From positions 62,001 to 126,000 of the forward strand of contig SECP01000016.1 of the NCBI GenBank assembly GCA_004193285.1: a DNA stretch of 64,000 nucleotides, read 5' to 3'. Origin of the DNA: Myxococcales bacterium. GTDB lineage: Bacteria > Myxococcota_A > Polyangia > Polyangiales > Polyangiaceae. How positions within the stretch are numbered: the stretch's first letter is position 1; each line of letters starts with the position of its first letter. Position numbers and translations under genes: made by a program. The notes beneath the pieces are model-generated. The model did no database searches, was not told the origin of the DNA, and was given only the letters and a program-made list of their open reading frames with translations. Below, in pieces: positions 19,155 to 28,455 of this stretch.

Positions 19155-19170
19155 CTCGTACTTATACGAG
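19155..19170. promoter_or_regulatory. Palindrome CTCGTA-N4-TACGAG just upstream of htpX
   Basis: Perfect 6-bp arms (19155-19160 and 19165-19170) with spacer CTTA, 24 bp before the htpX GTG at 19194. Position and symmetry suggest an operator for a stress regulator. Its presence argues against the in-frame TTG at 19152 being the true start. Confidence 0.4.
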
Positions 19171-19193
19171 AACATCGAAAGGTTCATCACGCC

Positions 19194-20090
19194 GTGTTCA
19201 AGCGCATCACCCTCCTGGTTTTGACCAACTTCGCGATCGTCGCGGCGCTGGGGCTCATCTTCAGCCTGCTCAGCGCGCTGGGCGTCTTCGACCTAGCAAA
19301 CGGCTTGGGCGGTTACGGCCCGCTGCTGGTCATGGCCGCCCTCTTCGGCTTCGGCGGCTCCTTCCTCTCGCTCCTCGCCTCCAAGTGGATCGCCAAATGG
19401 ACGACCCGGGCGAAGGTCATCGACGCACCGCGTAACGATGCGGAGCGCTGGTTGTTGGACACCGTCGCCCGTCACGCGAACCGCGTCGGCATCAAGATGC
19501 CGGAGGTCGCAATTTACGACTCCCCGGACATGAACGCTTTCGCCACCGGCGCGACCCGCAACAGCTCGCTCGTCGCCGTCAGCACCGGCCTGCTCCAGCA
19601 AATGGACCGCAGCGAGGTGGACGCAGTGCTGGGCCACGAGATCGCCCACGTCGCCAACGGCGACATGGTGACGCTCACGTTGCTGCAAGGCGTACTCAAC
19701 ACCTTCGTCATCTTCTTCTCGGAGATCATCGGCCGCGTCGTGGACGCCGCCCTGCGCGGCCGGGACGACGAGCGCAGCGGCCCCGGTATCGGCTACTGGA
19801 TCACCACGATGGTGGCGCGCATGGTGCTGGGCATCTTCGCGATGCTCATCGTCAACGCCTTCAGCCGCTACCGCGAATTCCGCGCGGACGAGGGCGGCGC
19901 CAGCCTGGCCGGCCGCGACAAGATGATCAGCGCTCTGCGGCGCCTGAGTCGCTCGGACGAATCGCATCTGCCCGAGGCGGTGGCTGCGTTCGGCATCACT
20001 CCGCGCGGTAGCAACTGGGGCGCGCTCTTCAGCTCGCACCCGCCGATTGCGGAGCGCATCGCGCGCTTGCAAGCGGCGCCCGCGCACTAA
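19194..20090 (+). CDS. htpX: Membrane zinc metalloprotease HtpX
   Basis: 298 residues from GTG 19194 (VFKRITLLVLTNFAIV matches the usual HtpX opening); AAAGG lies upstream. Two N-terminal membrane helices (about residues 5-30 and 42-65) are followed by the M48 catalytic site HEIAH at 148-152, two further hydrophobic stretches, and the third zinc ligand in EFRADE. HtpX degrades misfolded membrane proteins at the cytoplasmic membrane. Two inverted repeats upstream suggest regulated expression. An in-frame TTG at 19152 would add 14 non-family residues and is less likely. Confidence 0.95.
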   Translation: MFKRITLLVLTNFAIVAALGLIFSLLSALGVFDLANGLGGYGPLLVMAALFGFGGSFLSLLASKWIAKWTTRAKVIDAPRNDAERWLLDTVARHANRVGIKMPEVAIYDSPDMNAFATGATRNSSLVAVSTGLLQQMDRSEVDAVLGHEIAHVANGDMVTLTLLQGVLNTFVIFFSEIIGRVVDAALRGRDDERSGPGIGYWITTMVARMVLGIFAMLIVNAFSRYREFRADEGGASLAGRDKMISALRRLSRSDESHLPEAVAAFGITPRGSNWGALFSSHPPIAERIARLQAAPAH

Positions 20091-20095
20091 CGCCG

Positions 20096-20162
20096 CCCAT
20101 CGGCAGCTCCCGACCGCGGTCGCTTTACAGTGGCCGCGGTCGTGTTATTTCGCGCCGATGGG
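20096..20162. promoter_or_regulatory. Nested palindromes and possible promoter before the VWA lipoprotein
   Basis: CCCATCGGC at 20096-20104 is exactly inverted at 20154-20162, spanning the ATG. Between them are the perfect 12-bp palindrome CGACCGCGGTCG (20111-20122) and a second CCGCGGTCG (20134-20142). TTTACA at 20124-20129 and TATTTC 16 bp later could form a promoter that would start transcription near the ATG. All of this is pattern only; GC-rich palindromes occur by chance in such DNA. Confidence 0.3.
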
Positions 20163-21642
20163 TAAGCAAGTGGTGGTTCGGGCGCGCGTAGGGTGGATGA
20201 TGGGAGCGGTTGCAGGTCTGAGCTGCGCGTTCGCCTGCGACTCAGGGTCTTCTAGTCCCGTCGACGGTGTCGGGGGCACCGGCTCGGGCCTGAGCGGCTC
20301 CGCGCAGGGCGGCTCCGCTGCGGGGGGCAGCGCGGGTCAACCCGACGCCGGGGCTGGAGTGACCAGCGGTGCGGGGGGGCAGTCGGCTGGAGGGGCCGGT
20401 GCCGGCAGCGCTGGCGCGAGCTCGGGTGGCACCGCCGGCAGCGCGGACGGCGGCGTGAGCGCGGACGGCGGCGCAGCGGGTGGGGAAGGCGGCGCGGGCG
20501 GAGAGCAAGGCGGCACGGGTGGGAGCGCGGGAGCGGGCGGCAACGCGGGAACGGGCGGCAACGCGGGAACGGGCGGCAACGCGGGAACGGCGGGCAACGC
20601 AGGAACGGCCGGCTCGCTCAACCTGGGCGGTTCGGGAGGCTCCGGTGGCGGATGCAACGCCGCTGGCTTGAGCTTTGCGCCGCGGGACAGCACCGTCATG
20701 CTGCTGGTGGACGGCTCCGGGACCATGTTCGCGGGTACCGGTCCCACGGTTTGGGAGCGCGTGCGCGACGCGCTTCTTCCCACTGTCGACGCGGTGGACG
20801 CCCAGCAGAGCATCGGCTTCTTGGCGATGTCCGCCGAATTCAACGCGTGTCCCGCGTTCCAAGAAGTCGCTCCGGCGAAGAACAATTATGCCGCCATCGC
20901 TGCTAAATATTCCGCGATCGCCAAGCCGAACAAAGGCGAGTCACCATTCCCGCTCGCGCTCGATCGCGCGGTTCAGCTGCTGGACGGCAAAGCCGGCGAG
21001 AAGCACATCATCTTCGTGATCGACGGCGAGCCCGACTACTGCAACGACGCGCAACCGGACTGCGCCATCGACTCGACGGTGTGGCGACTGCAGAAGCTGC
21101 GCGCGGCGGGGGTGACGACGCACGTCGCGGCGCTGCCGTTCCCGCCCGCCTTGCCCGATGTCAGCGCGACGCGGCAGAGCTTTGCCAACGCGGGCGCGGG
21201 TCTACCGGTGAGTCCCTTCAGCACCGAGTACATTGGCTACTACTCGTGCTCCGCGCAGCCGAAGTGGGCGGAGGACCACGCGGCGACGGGCAAGGCCGCG
21301 GAGACGCTCATCGGGAGCTATTCGGCGACGCCCGGCGCGGCGCCGTTCAGCGCGCTGGAGCCGGACGACGCGAGCGCCCTCCAGGCTGCCTTCCGGAAGC
21401 TGCTGGCCAAGACGCGCAGCTGCAGCTTCGACGTGACCGGCGGCGGCAAGATCGTGCTCGAAAAAGCCTCGCAAGGTGCGGTCTCACTCGACGGCGAGGC
21501 GGTGCCGTTCGACGCGCAGAACGGCTGGCGCATGCAGAACCAGACGGTGCTCGAATTCACGGGCACCGCCTGCACCAAGCTCCACGACTCCTCGACGGGG
21601 ACGCTGAGCTTTGCGTTCCCGTGCGACGCGATAAGTAACTGA
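20158..21642 (+). CDS. VWA-domain lipoprotein with Gly/Ala-rich linker
   Basis: 494 residues from ATG 20158. A lipoprotein-type signal ends near Cys23 or Cys27 (LSCAFACDSG). Residues about 30-160 are a Gly/Ala/Ser-rich linker with NAGTGG repeats encoded by a 15-bp DNA repeat (GGCAACGCGGGAACG, about 20539-20610). The von Willebrand A domain follows: MLLVDGSGTMF supplies the DxSxT-like metal site (DGSGT), then HIIFVIDGEPDYC. The C-terminus holds several Cys (CSAQPKW, RSCSFDV, GTACTKL). Such proteins are abundant in myxobacteria, anchored in the outer membrane; the ligand is unknown. Confidence 0.85.
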   Translation: MGKQVVVRARVGWMMGAVAGLSCAFACDSGSSSPVDGVGGTGSGLSGSAQGGSAAGGSAGQPDAGAGVTSGAGGQSAGGAGAGSAGASSGGTAGSADGGVSADGGAAGGEGGAGGEQGGTGGSAGAGGNAGTGGNAGTGGNAGTAGNAGTAGSLNLGGSGGSGGGCNAAGLSFAPRDSTVMLLVDGSGTMFAGTGPTVWERVRDALLPTVDAVDAQQSIGFLAMSAEFNACPAFQEVAPAKNNYAAIAAKYSAIAKPNKGESPFPLALDRAVQLLDGKAGEKHIIFVIDGEPDYCNDAQPDCAIDSTVWRLQKLRAAGVTTHVAALPFPPALPDVSATRQSFANAGAGLPVSPFSTEYIGYYSCSAQPKWAEDHAATGKAAETLIGSYSATPGAAPFSALEPDDASALQAAFRKLLAKTRSCSFDVTGGGKIVLEKASQGAVSLDGEAVPFDAQNGWRMQNQTVLEFTGTACTKLHDSSTGTLSFAFPCDAISN

Positions 21643-21643
21643 G

Positions 21644-22381
21644 CTACTTGCGCTTGCCGGGGGCAGGCGCGGGGCTCTTGGTCGCGATGTTCCGCAGCTT
21701 GTCGGCGAACACGTCGCCCAGGCTGCCGAAGTTTCGCGGCCCGCGGTCCACCTTGGGCTTCGGCTTCTGCTGAGCGTTGGTGGGAGCGGGAGCAGCTTCC
21801 GCTCCTTCTTCCGTCCCCGCTTCGTTGAACTCGCGGAAGTTCTTCTGCTCCTCCACGCGCTGCACTTCTTTCGCGCTGAAGCGGATGCGACCGCGGTCGT
21901 CCACGTCCATCACCACCACGGTGAGCTCTTTACCGATGGGGAAGTTCTTGCGGAGGTCTGCGCCCGGAGCCAGGCCGAGCTCACGCACCGGGACGAGGCC
22001 GTCACCCTTCGCGGTGTTGACGAACACGCCGTAGTTCTCCACGCGCGTCACCTTGCCGTCCAACACCTCGTCCGGCTTCGGTACGTCTTTGCCCTGGGCG
22101 CTTTGCAGCGCGCGGAGGACAGAGCCGGTCATGTGCGCTTCGATCACGCTCGCGCGCACGGTGTCCCCCACCTTCACCCGCAGCTTGCCGTTTTCGTCCG
22201 TGAGCTCCGCGACCGGAATCTTACCGTCGCCGGGCGTGCCGACGTCCACGTAAACGAACTCGCTCGAGACCTGAATCACGGTGCCGTCCACCACCTGACC
22301 GCGGTCGAGCCGTTTCCGAGCGCGGTCGGAAACGGAGGCGGAGCCATTGGCCATCAGCGATGCGAAACTGTCCTTGGACAT
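21644..22381 (-). CDS. S1 RNA-binding domain protein
   Basis: 245 residues from ATG 22381. Two S1-type OB domains: residues about 25-95 (GQVVDGTVIQVSSEFVYVDV, GKIPVAEL) and about 108-175 (LDGKVTRVENYGVFVN, GLVPVREL, GKELTVVVMDVDDRGRIRFS). The tail from about 185 is Glu/Ala/Pro/Lys-rich and likely disordered. It resembles small S1-protein-like factors found in Myxococcota rather than full ribosomal S1. Likely cytoplasmic RNA binding; the target is unknown. It is convergent with the VWA gene, the stops 2 bases apart. Confidence 0.88.
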   Translation of the reverse strand: MSKDSFASLMANGSASVSDRARKRLDRGQVVDGTVIQVSSEFVYVDVGTPGDGKIPVAELTDENGKLRVKVGDTVRASVIEAHMTGSVLRALQSAQGKDVPKPDEVLDGKVTRVENYGVFVNTAKGDGLVPVRELGLAPGADLRKNFPIGKELTVVVMDVDDRGRIRFSAKEVQRVEEQKNFREFNEAGTEEGAEAAPAPTNAQQKPKPKVDRGPRNFGSLGDVFADKLRNIATKSPAPAPGKRK

Positions 22382-22513
22382 GCGGGGCGGGGGAGGATGC
22401 CACCAGCCCGTAGGCTTCGCAAATGGCCCCGTACGCTGCCTGATCTTTAAGTTCCGGTCCGTGCCACCGGTCGGCGGGCCACGGCGAGGGGTGAGCGGCG
22501 AGGCGGAGGGGTC

Positions 22514-22816
22514 TCAGAAGCGGATACGACGCGGAATGGGGCTGCCCTGCGCGGAGCCGATCCAAGCCGATAAACCCCAGCACCACACGTCGCCCGCCGC
22601 GTCCAAGGAACACGTGTAGCCGTCGGCCATGCCGAATAGGCGGGTCTCGATGTCTTGCTGAACCGCGATCGGAGCCGTTACTGCCGTGCTGCCGCAGTTT
22701 TCCGAGACGCCCAGCGCCCCGGACTGACTCGTGCCCCAGCAGAGCACCGCGCCGCTCCGCGTCAACCGCACGTGCGCAGCAACCTCGGTCGGCTCTTCGC
22801 CTCGCGAGGAGCACTT
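22514..22816 (-). pseudogene. RCC1-repeat protein remnant
   Basis: The frame directly after the maeB stop, in the same phase, reads KCSSRGEEPTEVAAHVRLTR, then SGAVLCWGTSQSGALG and GYTCSLDAAGDVWCWGLSAW, with a stop at 2514 of the 22-kb line (22514-22516). LCWGxxxxGALG and CSLxxxGDVWCWG are typical RCC1 propeller blades. A functional protein would need about seven blades and a secretion signal; here fewer than two survive and there is no convincing start or RBS (GTG at 22771 would give 85 residues). It is best read as a gene remnant; a small expressed protein cannot be excluded. Confidence 0.55.
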
Positions 22817-25108
22817 CTAGGCGCGCGGCGGAGGCGCTTCGGACTTCTTCTCGATGGCCTCGCGCCGGATCGCCCGGGCGACGGTGATGGCGGTCATGTG
22901 GACGATGGCGTCCACGCTGGCGCCTTGTTGCAGCACGTTCACCTGCTTGCGCATGCCGAGCACGATCGGGCCGATGATCTCGGCGCCGCCGCTCGCGGCG
23001 AGCAGTTTGTAGGCGGCGTTGCCGGCGTCCAAGTTCGGAAAGATGAGCACGTTGGCCGCGCCCTTCAGCGTGCAGAAGGGGTACGGAGCGCGCGCCTCTT
23101 CGTCTAGGGCGACGTTGGCTTGCATCTCGCCGTCGATCATCAGGTCGGGCCGCAGGCGCTTCACGATCGCGGTCGCGTCCGCGACTTTACGGGAAGCGGG
23201 GTGCGGCGCGTCCCCGAAGTTGGAGAAGCTGAGCATGGCGACCCGCGGCTCGATGCCGAGGTCGCTCACGGTGTCTGCAGCCAGGATGGCGATCTCGGCC
23301 AGGCTCTCTGAATCGGGCTCGATGTTGATGGTGGTGTCGGCCAGGAAGCGCACGCCGGTCTTGGTCACGACCATGTACATGCCCGCCGCGCGCTTCACCC
23401 CGTCCCGCACGCCGATGATCTGCAGAGCGGGGCGGATGGTAGCCGGGTAGTCTTGGCGCACGCCCGCGACGAGGCCGTCCGCGTGCCCTGCGTCCAGCAT
23501 CATGAGCCCGAAGGCAGTGCGGGAGCGACGCAGCTCTTTGTATGCGTGGTGCCGGGTGATGCCGCGGCGCTGGCGCTTTTGCCAGTACTTATCCACGTAC
23601 GCCTCCAGCTCGTCCGATTCGCGCGGGTGCACGATCTGCGCGCCTTCGAGGTCCACCCCGAGCTTCTCCGCGTGCTCGCGGATCCGTTGAGGCGAGCCGA
23701 TGAGGATGGGCAGCGCCAGGCCTTCCTCCAGCACACGGTGCGCGGCGCGCAGGATGTTGTCGCTCTCTGCCTCCGGGTAGACGATGCGGCGCGGCTCGCT
23801 CTTGGCTGTCTCCGTGATTCGAAACAGCACGCGCCGCGCGGGAGAGATGGTGCGATACAGGCGCTGCCGGTAATCTTCGATATCGATGGAGTCGCGGGCG
23901 ACGCCGGACTCCATCGCCGCACGCGCCACTGCCGGCGCGACCCAGTAGAGCACGCGGCTATCGAACGGCTTGGGGATGATGTACTCCTTGCCGAAGCGCA
24001 GCCGCTGCTGACCGTAGGCGCGCAGCACGTCGTCCGGTACGTCCTCGCGAGCGAGCGCGGCGATGGCTTCCGCCGCCGCCAGCTTCATCTCCTCCGTGAT
24101 CGTCTTGGCCCGCACGTCCAGCGCGCCGCGGAACATGTACGGGAAGCCGAGCACGTTGTTGACCTGGTTCGGGTAATCGCTCCGGCCGGTCGCGATCAGC
24201 GCGTCTGGCCGCGTCTCCACCGCGAGGTGGTACGGAATCTCCGGATCCGGGTTTGCGAGCGCGAAAATGATGGGCTTTTTGGCCATCGTCTTCAGCATCG
24301 CGGGGCTGACGACGTTGCCCGCGGAGAGCCCGATCATGACGTCTGCATCCACCATGGCGTCGGCCAGGGTGCGCCGCCCGTCACCGCGCGGCCTCGCGAA
24401 GGGCGCGCGAAACTCGTCGATGTCGCCGCGGTCTGCGTAGAGCACACCGCCCACGTCCGTCATCGTGATGTTTTCGCGCTTCACTCCCAGCCGTACCCAC
24501 ATCTGCATGCAGCTGATGGCGGCCGCGCCCGCGCCGATGCACGTGACCTTCAACGACTCCAGCGGCTTGCCCACCAGCTCTGCCGCGTTGCGGATGGCGG
24601 CGGTCGTGATGATGGCGGTGCCGTGTTGGTCGTCGTGGAAGACCGGGATGTTCATGCGCTCGCGCAGCGCCTTCTCGATGACGAAGCAATCGGGGGCGCG
24701 GATGTCCTCCAGGTTGATGCCGCCGAACGTCGGCTCCAGCGCCGCGACGATTTGAATGAAGCGCTCGGGATCCGTCTCCGCGAGCTCCAGGTCGAATACG
24801 TCGATGTCGGCGAAGCGCTTGAACAGCACCGCCTTGCCTTCCATGACCGGCTTGGCCGCGTACGGGCCGATGTTGCCCAGGCCCAGCACGGCGGTGCCGT
24901 TCGTCACTACCGCCACGAGGTTGCGGCGCGCCGTGTAGAGGTCGACCCGCTCCGGATCCAGCGCGATCTCCCGGCAAGGCTCCGCGACGCCGGGCGTGTA
25001 GGCCAATGAAAGATCCAGCTGGGAGGCGACCGGCTTGGTCCACGTGACCTCGATTTTTCCGGGCCGGCCACTCGAGTGGTACTTGAGCGCCTCTTCGCGT
25101 CGGGACAT
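22817..25108 (-). CDS. maeB: NADP-dependent malic enzyme with phosphotransacetylase-like C-terminal domain (MaeB type)
   Basis: 763 residues from ATG 25108, the normal MaeB length of about 760. The frame opens further upstream, but [21 protein letters not shown] is the typical MaeB N-terminus. Malic enzyme part, residues 1 to about 425: [41 protein letters not shown] and the NADP-binding GAGAAAISC. The C-terminal part (about 430-745) matches phosphotransacetylase: [51 protein letters not shown]. The enzyme decarboxylates malate to pyruvate, giving NADPH; the Pta-like part is usually regulatory (acetyl-CoA sensing) and non-catalytic. Confidence 0.95.
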   Translation of the reverse strand: MSRREEALKYHSSGRPGKIEVTWTKPVASQLDLSLAYTPGVAEPCREIALDPERVDLYTARRNLVAVVTNGTAVLGLGNIGPYAAKPVMEGKAVLFKRFADIDVFDLELAETDPERFIQIVAALEPTFGGINLEDIRAPDCFVIEKALRERMNIPVFHDDQHGTAIITTAAIRNAAELVGKPLESLKVTCIGAGAAAISCMQMWVRLGVKRENITMTDVGGVLYADRGDIDEFRAPFARPRGDGRRTLADAMVDADVMIGLSAGNVVSPAMLKTMAKKPIIFALANPDPEIPYHLAVETRPDALIATGRSDYPNQVNNVLGFPYMFRGALDVRAKTITEEMKLAAAEAIAALAREDVPDDVLRAYGQQRLRFGKEYIIPKPFDSRVLYWVAPAVARAAMESGVARDSIDIEDYRQRLYRTISPARRVLFRITETAKSEPRRIVYPEAESDNILRAAHRVLEEGLALPILIGSPQRIREHAEKLGVDLEGAQIVHPRESDELEAYVDKYWQKRQRRGITRHHAYKELRRSRTAFGLMMLDAGHADGLVAGVRQDYPATIRPALQIIGVRDGVKRAAGMYMVVTKTGVRFLADTTINIEPDSESLAEIAILAADTVSDLGIEPRVAMLSFSNFGDAPHPASRKVADATAIVKRLRPDLMIDGEMQANVALDEEARAPYPFCTLKGAANVLIFPNLDAGNAAYKLLAASGGAEIIGPIVLGMRKQVNVLQQGASVDAIVHMTAITVARAIRREAIEKKSEAPPPRA

Positions 25109-25250
25109 GGGGGGAACCCTACCAAAGCAGATGGCTTGTTTCGCCCCGGTTCCGTCGCCCAGCCTCGAATGATGAGCGTTCGCTGGGGAATCCGCGGTCG
25201 TGGTGACGTCTGCGAGGTCAAGAGCGGTGCCGGGGCGCCGGGCCCGCGGG

Positions 25251-25256
25251 TATAAT
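25251..25256 (+). promoter_or_regulatory. Consensus -10 element TATAAT before the SprT-like gene
   Basis: A perfect TATAAT lies 9 bp before the TTG proposed as start at 25266, within GC-rich surroundings where such a hexamer is rare. No good -35 is seen 17 bp upstream. If used, the transcript would start about 4 nt before the TTG, making the mRNA nearly leaderless. Confidence 0.4.
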
Positions 25257-25265
25257 CGACGCGCC

Positions 25266-26342
25266 TTGTCCGCCCACGAACCGCTGCGCATCGAGCTCGA
25301 GCAGGCAGCGGTGCGCGCGGTCCACAAAACCTACGAGCACGTGAACGGCTCGCTGTTCGGCTTCAAATTGCGTCCCCCCGCGTTCGAGCTGGTGGGCGGC
25401 GCGGAGCGACTTGGCCGCTGGGTGCCGGCCGCGCGCACGCTGGAGCTGTCACGTGACTTGTTACTGCAGCACGGCTGGGGCGTGCTGGAGGAAGTGCTCA
25501 AGCACGAGATGGCGCACCAGTACGTGAACGAAGTGCTGCTCATCCACGACGAGCCCGCGCACGGCCCCGCGTTTCGCCGGATCTGCGAAGAGCGCGGCAT
25601 CGACGCGCGCGCCGCGGGGGCGCCCACCGCGCACGAAGAAACGTCGCAAAACCCCGTTCTGGATCGCATCGCCAAGCTGCTTGCGTTGGCGGAGAGCCCC
25701 AACGAGCACGAAGCGCAGGCCGCAATGAGCGCTGCGCAGCGGCTGATGTTGAAGCACAACATCGAAGCCGCGGTTTCGGGCCGCCCTTCGAGCTACCGCT
25801 TTCGCCACTTGGGTAAGCCGACGGGGCGCGTGTCCGAGCACGAACGCAGGCTGGCCATGATTCTGGACGAATTTTTCTTCGTGCAGGTGATCTGGGTGCC
25901 AGTTTGGCGGGTCACCGAGGCCAAGCGCGGCAGCGTGCTGGAGGTGTGCGGCACGCGCGAGAACGTGGAGCTGGCCGCTTACGTGTACGACTTCCTGATG
26001 TACACGTCGGACGCGCTGTACCGGGCCGACCGCCGGCTCCGTAAAGACCGATCGCATCGGGCGCGGCGCAAGTTTCTGGCCGGAGTCATGAGCGGCTTCC
26101 ATCAGAAGCTGCAGGGCGAGCGGCAGCGCTCGGAAGCTCAAGGCCTGGTGTGGGTGGGGGATGCCGAGCTGGGCGGTTACTTCCGGCGGCGTCATCCGCA
26201 CGTGCGCTGGGCGCGCCATTCGGTTTCGAACGGCGGTGAGGCGTATTCTCGTGGCCAGACGGCCGGACGCAACATCGTTTTGCATCGTGGGGTACAGGGC
26301 AGCGCGGGCTCGGCCATCCGTCAGCTGCCCGGCGCGAGGTAG
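25266..26342 (+). CDS. SprT-like metallopeptidase fused to DUF2786 domain
   Basis: 358 residues if TTG 25266 is the start; no ATG or GTG fits better before the domain. N-terminal SprT-like part: RAVHKTYEHVNGSLFGFKLRPPAF, then the zinc site HEMAHQYV with GPAFRRICEERG downstream. Next, from about 135, a DUF2786 segment: PVLDRIAKLLALAESPNEHEAQAAMSAA with QRLMLKHNI. The C-terminal half (VWRVTEAKRGSVLEVCGTRENVE; FLAGVMSGFHQKL) is the region usually following DUF2786. SprT/SPRTN relatives degrade DNA-protein crosslinks in other organisms; the role of this fusion is unknown. Cytoplasmic. Confidence 0.82.
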   Translation: MSAHEPLRIELEQAAVRAVHKTYEHVNGSLFGFKLRPPAFELVGGAERLGRWVPAARTLELSRDLLLQHGWGVLEEVLKHEMAHQYVNEVLLIHDEPAHGPAFRRICEERGIDARAAGAPTAHEETSQNPVLDRIAKLLALAESPNEHEAQAAMSAAQRLMLKHNIEAAVSGRPSSYRFRHLGKPTGRVSEHERRLAMILDEFFFVQVIWVPVWRVTEAKRGSVLEVCGTRENVELAAYVYDFLMYTSDALYRADRRLRKDRSHRARRKFLAGVMSGFHQKLQGERQRSEAQGLVWVGDAELGGYFRRRHPHVRWARHSVSNGGEAYSRGQTAGRNIVLHRGVQGSAGSAIRQLPGAR

Positions 26343-26424
26343 TCGAGGGGTAGTGGCTTGTCCTACCTCAGCGGTTAAGCGCCGTCGTTTCGAGGCCGTA
26401 GCTTCCGACGGAGCTACGCGTGCA

Positions 26425-28365
26425 ATGCTCGACTCTGGCGAAGAAGCTTTTCAGAATGGCGTGAGCGTGAACCAAGCTACCGAGACCGAGACCGAAGCCG
26501 CCACATCACTGGTCGGCACCGTGCTTGCTGGGCGCTATCGCATCGAGCGACTGCTCGGCTCCGGCGGGATGGGCTCCGTGTATCGCGCTGAGCACGTGCT
26601 CATGCGCAAAGCCTGCGCGGTCAAGGTGCTGCACCGTGAGATGACGCAGGTGAAAGAGGTCGTCGCGCGCTTCGAGCGCGAGGCGGTGGCGGCGGCGCGT
26701 ATCGAGCACCCTCACGTTGCCACCGCGACCGACTTCGGTCAGCTGGAAAACGGCTCATTTTACCTGGTGCTGGAGTTCATCGAAGGCCAGAGCTTGGGGC
26801 AGCTCATCGGCCAGCACGGGGCCCTGCCCGAAGAGCGCGCGCTCGTCATCACTCGGCAAATCGCGGACGCGCTCGCGGCGGCGCACGACGCCGGAATCGT
26901 GCACCGCGATCTGAAGCCGGACAACGTGATGCTGGTCGCCAAAGACGACCGCAGTGACTTCGTCAAGGTGCTGGATTTCGGCATCGCCAAGGTACAAATC
27001 GAAGGCATGACCGCCGATCAACCGGCGCTCACCCGGCTCAACACGGTGATGGGGACGCCGGAGTACATGGCGCCCGAGCAAGCGCGCGGCGAAGCCGTGG
27101 ACGCGCGCGCAGACCTCTACACGCTGGGCATCATCTTGTACGAGATGCTCGCGGGCACGTCGCCGTTTCGGCACGACGAGTTCGTGGTCGTGCTCACCAA
27201 AAAGCTGACGGAGGACCCGCCCGCGTTACCGGCACACGTCTCCCCCGCCACTCGCGAGCTCGTCTCCAAGTTGCTGGAGAGGACGCCCAGCGATCGCCCG
27301 CAGACGGCCACCGAGCTCGTGACGCGCGTGGACGGCATCCTCGGCTTTTCCCCCGCGCCGAGCCTGGCCTTCGCGCCCGTCTCCGCGCAGATCCGCAAGC
27401 CGCAGCCCACGTCGCCGGACGTCGCCTACGCGGCAACGGTCATCGGCGAAGCGCCGGTCTCCGCGCCGCGCATCACCCTCGCTTCGCGGCTGCGGCTAGC
27501 CGGCGTTTCCGCGGGCTCGGCGCTAGGGCCCGCGCTGCAGCTGGCCAAGCGTCGCATCGCGGTCGGTGACAAACAGGTGCCCCTCGGCGCTATCGGCGGC
27601 GCCCTCTTCGGCTTGCCGGTGATCGTGGCGCTAGGGCTTTCGGCAGTATCAGGTGGGCCCGTCTCTTCGGCGTCCCCCGCCACGAGCGCGGCGGCGGTGG
27701 TGGACGAAGACCTATCGCAGCTGATGAAGCGGGCCGAGGGTGGTGACCGCACCGCGCTCGCCGAGCTGGTCGGGCGCGCTGCTTCGTCCAAGCAGGCCAC
27801 GGCGTACCAGGCGCTCGGTCGCGGCTACTTCAAAATCGGTCAGGTGGACGCGGGGCTTCGCGCCTACCGCTCCGGCGCCAAGCTGGACCCCAAGCTGGGC
27901 GAATCGACGGAGGTCATGACGGACCTACGCCGCGGCCTCGCGGATCCGCCGAACCAGCAGCTGTCGCTCGAGGTAGCCGCAGCGCTGGGCACGGCCGGCG
28001 CGGACTTTCTCTACGACGTTTACGATGCGAATCGGACCGCGAACGCGGCGCTCTCCAAGCAGGCCAAGGGACTTTTGGACAGCGAGCCCGCCCTGAGCGC
28101 GCAGAGCGCCGCGCTCAAGCTGGTACTCGAGCTACCCAAGGCCAAAACCGAGGGCTGCCCGGCGGTGAAGAAGCTCCTGCCTCGCATCCTGCAGAGTGGG
28201 GACGCGCGACTCGTGCCGACCCTATCGCGCATGAACGATCGGCGCGGCTGCGGCTTTCTCGGGCTCCGGGATTGCTTTGCGTGCCTGCGAAGCAAGAAGG
28301 GCGACGACCTCGCCGGCGCTTCGAAGGCGGCTGGGGAACGACCGGCACCCAAACTAGGCAGTTAA
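26425..28365 (+). CDS. Ser/Thr protein kinase with membrane segment and TPR-like C-terminus
   Basis: 646 residues from ATG 26425 (CGGAG upstream); GTG 26461 is an alternative. The kinase domain (about residues 30-290) is complete: GSGGMGSVYRAEH (P-loop), Lys in ACAVKVL, HRDLKPDNVML catalytic loop, LDFGIAKV, GTPEYMAPEQA. A single hydrophobic segment (about 390-412: GAIGGALFGLPVIVALGLSA) splits it from a helical repeat region with TPR-like units (TAYQALGRGYFKIGQVDAGLRAYRSG). The C-terminus contains four Cys (RRGCGFLGLRDCFACL). A typical myxobacterial Hanks-type kinase, membrane-tethered with the kinase in the cytoplasm; substrates unknown. Confidence 0.93.
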   Translation: MLDSGEEAFQNGVSVNQATETETEAATSLVGTVLAGRYRIERLLGSGGMGSVYRAEHVLMRKACAVKVLHREMTQVKEVVARFEREAVAAARIEHPHVATATDFGQLENGSFYLVLEFIEGQSLGQLIGQHGALPEERALVITRQIADALAAAHDAGIVHRDLKPDNVMLVAKDDRSDFVKVLDFGIAKVQIEGMTADQPALTRLNTVMGTPEYMAPEQARGEAVDARADLYTLGIILYEMLAGTSPFRHDEFVVVLTKKLTEDPPALPAHVSPATRELVSKLLERTPSDRPQTATELVTRVDGILGFSPAPSLAFAPVSAQIRKPQPTSPDVAYAATVIGEAPVSAPRITLASRLRLAGVSAGSALGPALQLAKRRIAVGDKQVPLGAIGGALFGLPVIVALGLSAVSGGPVSSASPATSAAAVVDEDLSQLMKRAEGGDRTALAELVGRAASSKQATAYQALGRGYFKIGQVDAGLRAYRSGAKLDPKLGESTEVMTDLRRGLADPPNQQLSLEVAAALGTAGADFLYDVYDANRTANAALSKQAKGLLDSEPALSAQSAALKLVLELPKAKTEGCPAVKKLLPRILQSGDARLVPTLSRMNDRRGCGFLGLRDCFACLRSKKGDDLAGASKAAGERPAPKLGS

Positions 28366-28366
28366 G

Positions 28367-28413
28367 TACACGTAATAGTTGGTGTATTTGGGCTGGAGCT
28401 TGACAGTGCTCCC
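28367..28413 (+). promoter_or_regulatory. Inverted repeats in the leader of the SahR-like/metH genes
   Basis: TACAC (28367-28371) pairs with GTGTA (28382-28386), and GGAGC (28395-28399) pairs with GCTCC (28408-28412) around TTGACAGT. They sit 45-90 bp upstream of the ArsR-type regulator start, so they are candidates for its own operator or for an RNA hairpin. I could not fit a known SAM or SAH riboswitch consensus. Confidence 0.35.
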
Positions 28414-28455
28414 AGGAAGGACCAAAGCAATCCGCTAATCTGGATAGCAGGATAC

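Noticed and set aside
19152..19193. TTG at 19152 as htpX start
   Set aside because: It adds residues foreign to HtpX and covers a perfect palindrome; GTG 19194 matches the family N-terminus.
28366..28455. SAM or SAH riboswitch upstream of the SahR-like/metH genes
   Set aside because: Only short hairpins are present and no known consensus fits; a protein operator is more likely given the adjacent regulator.
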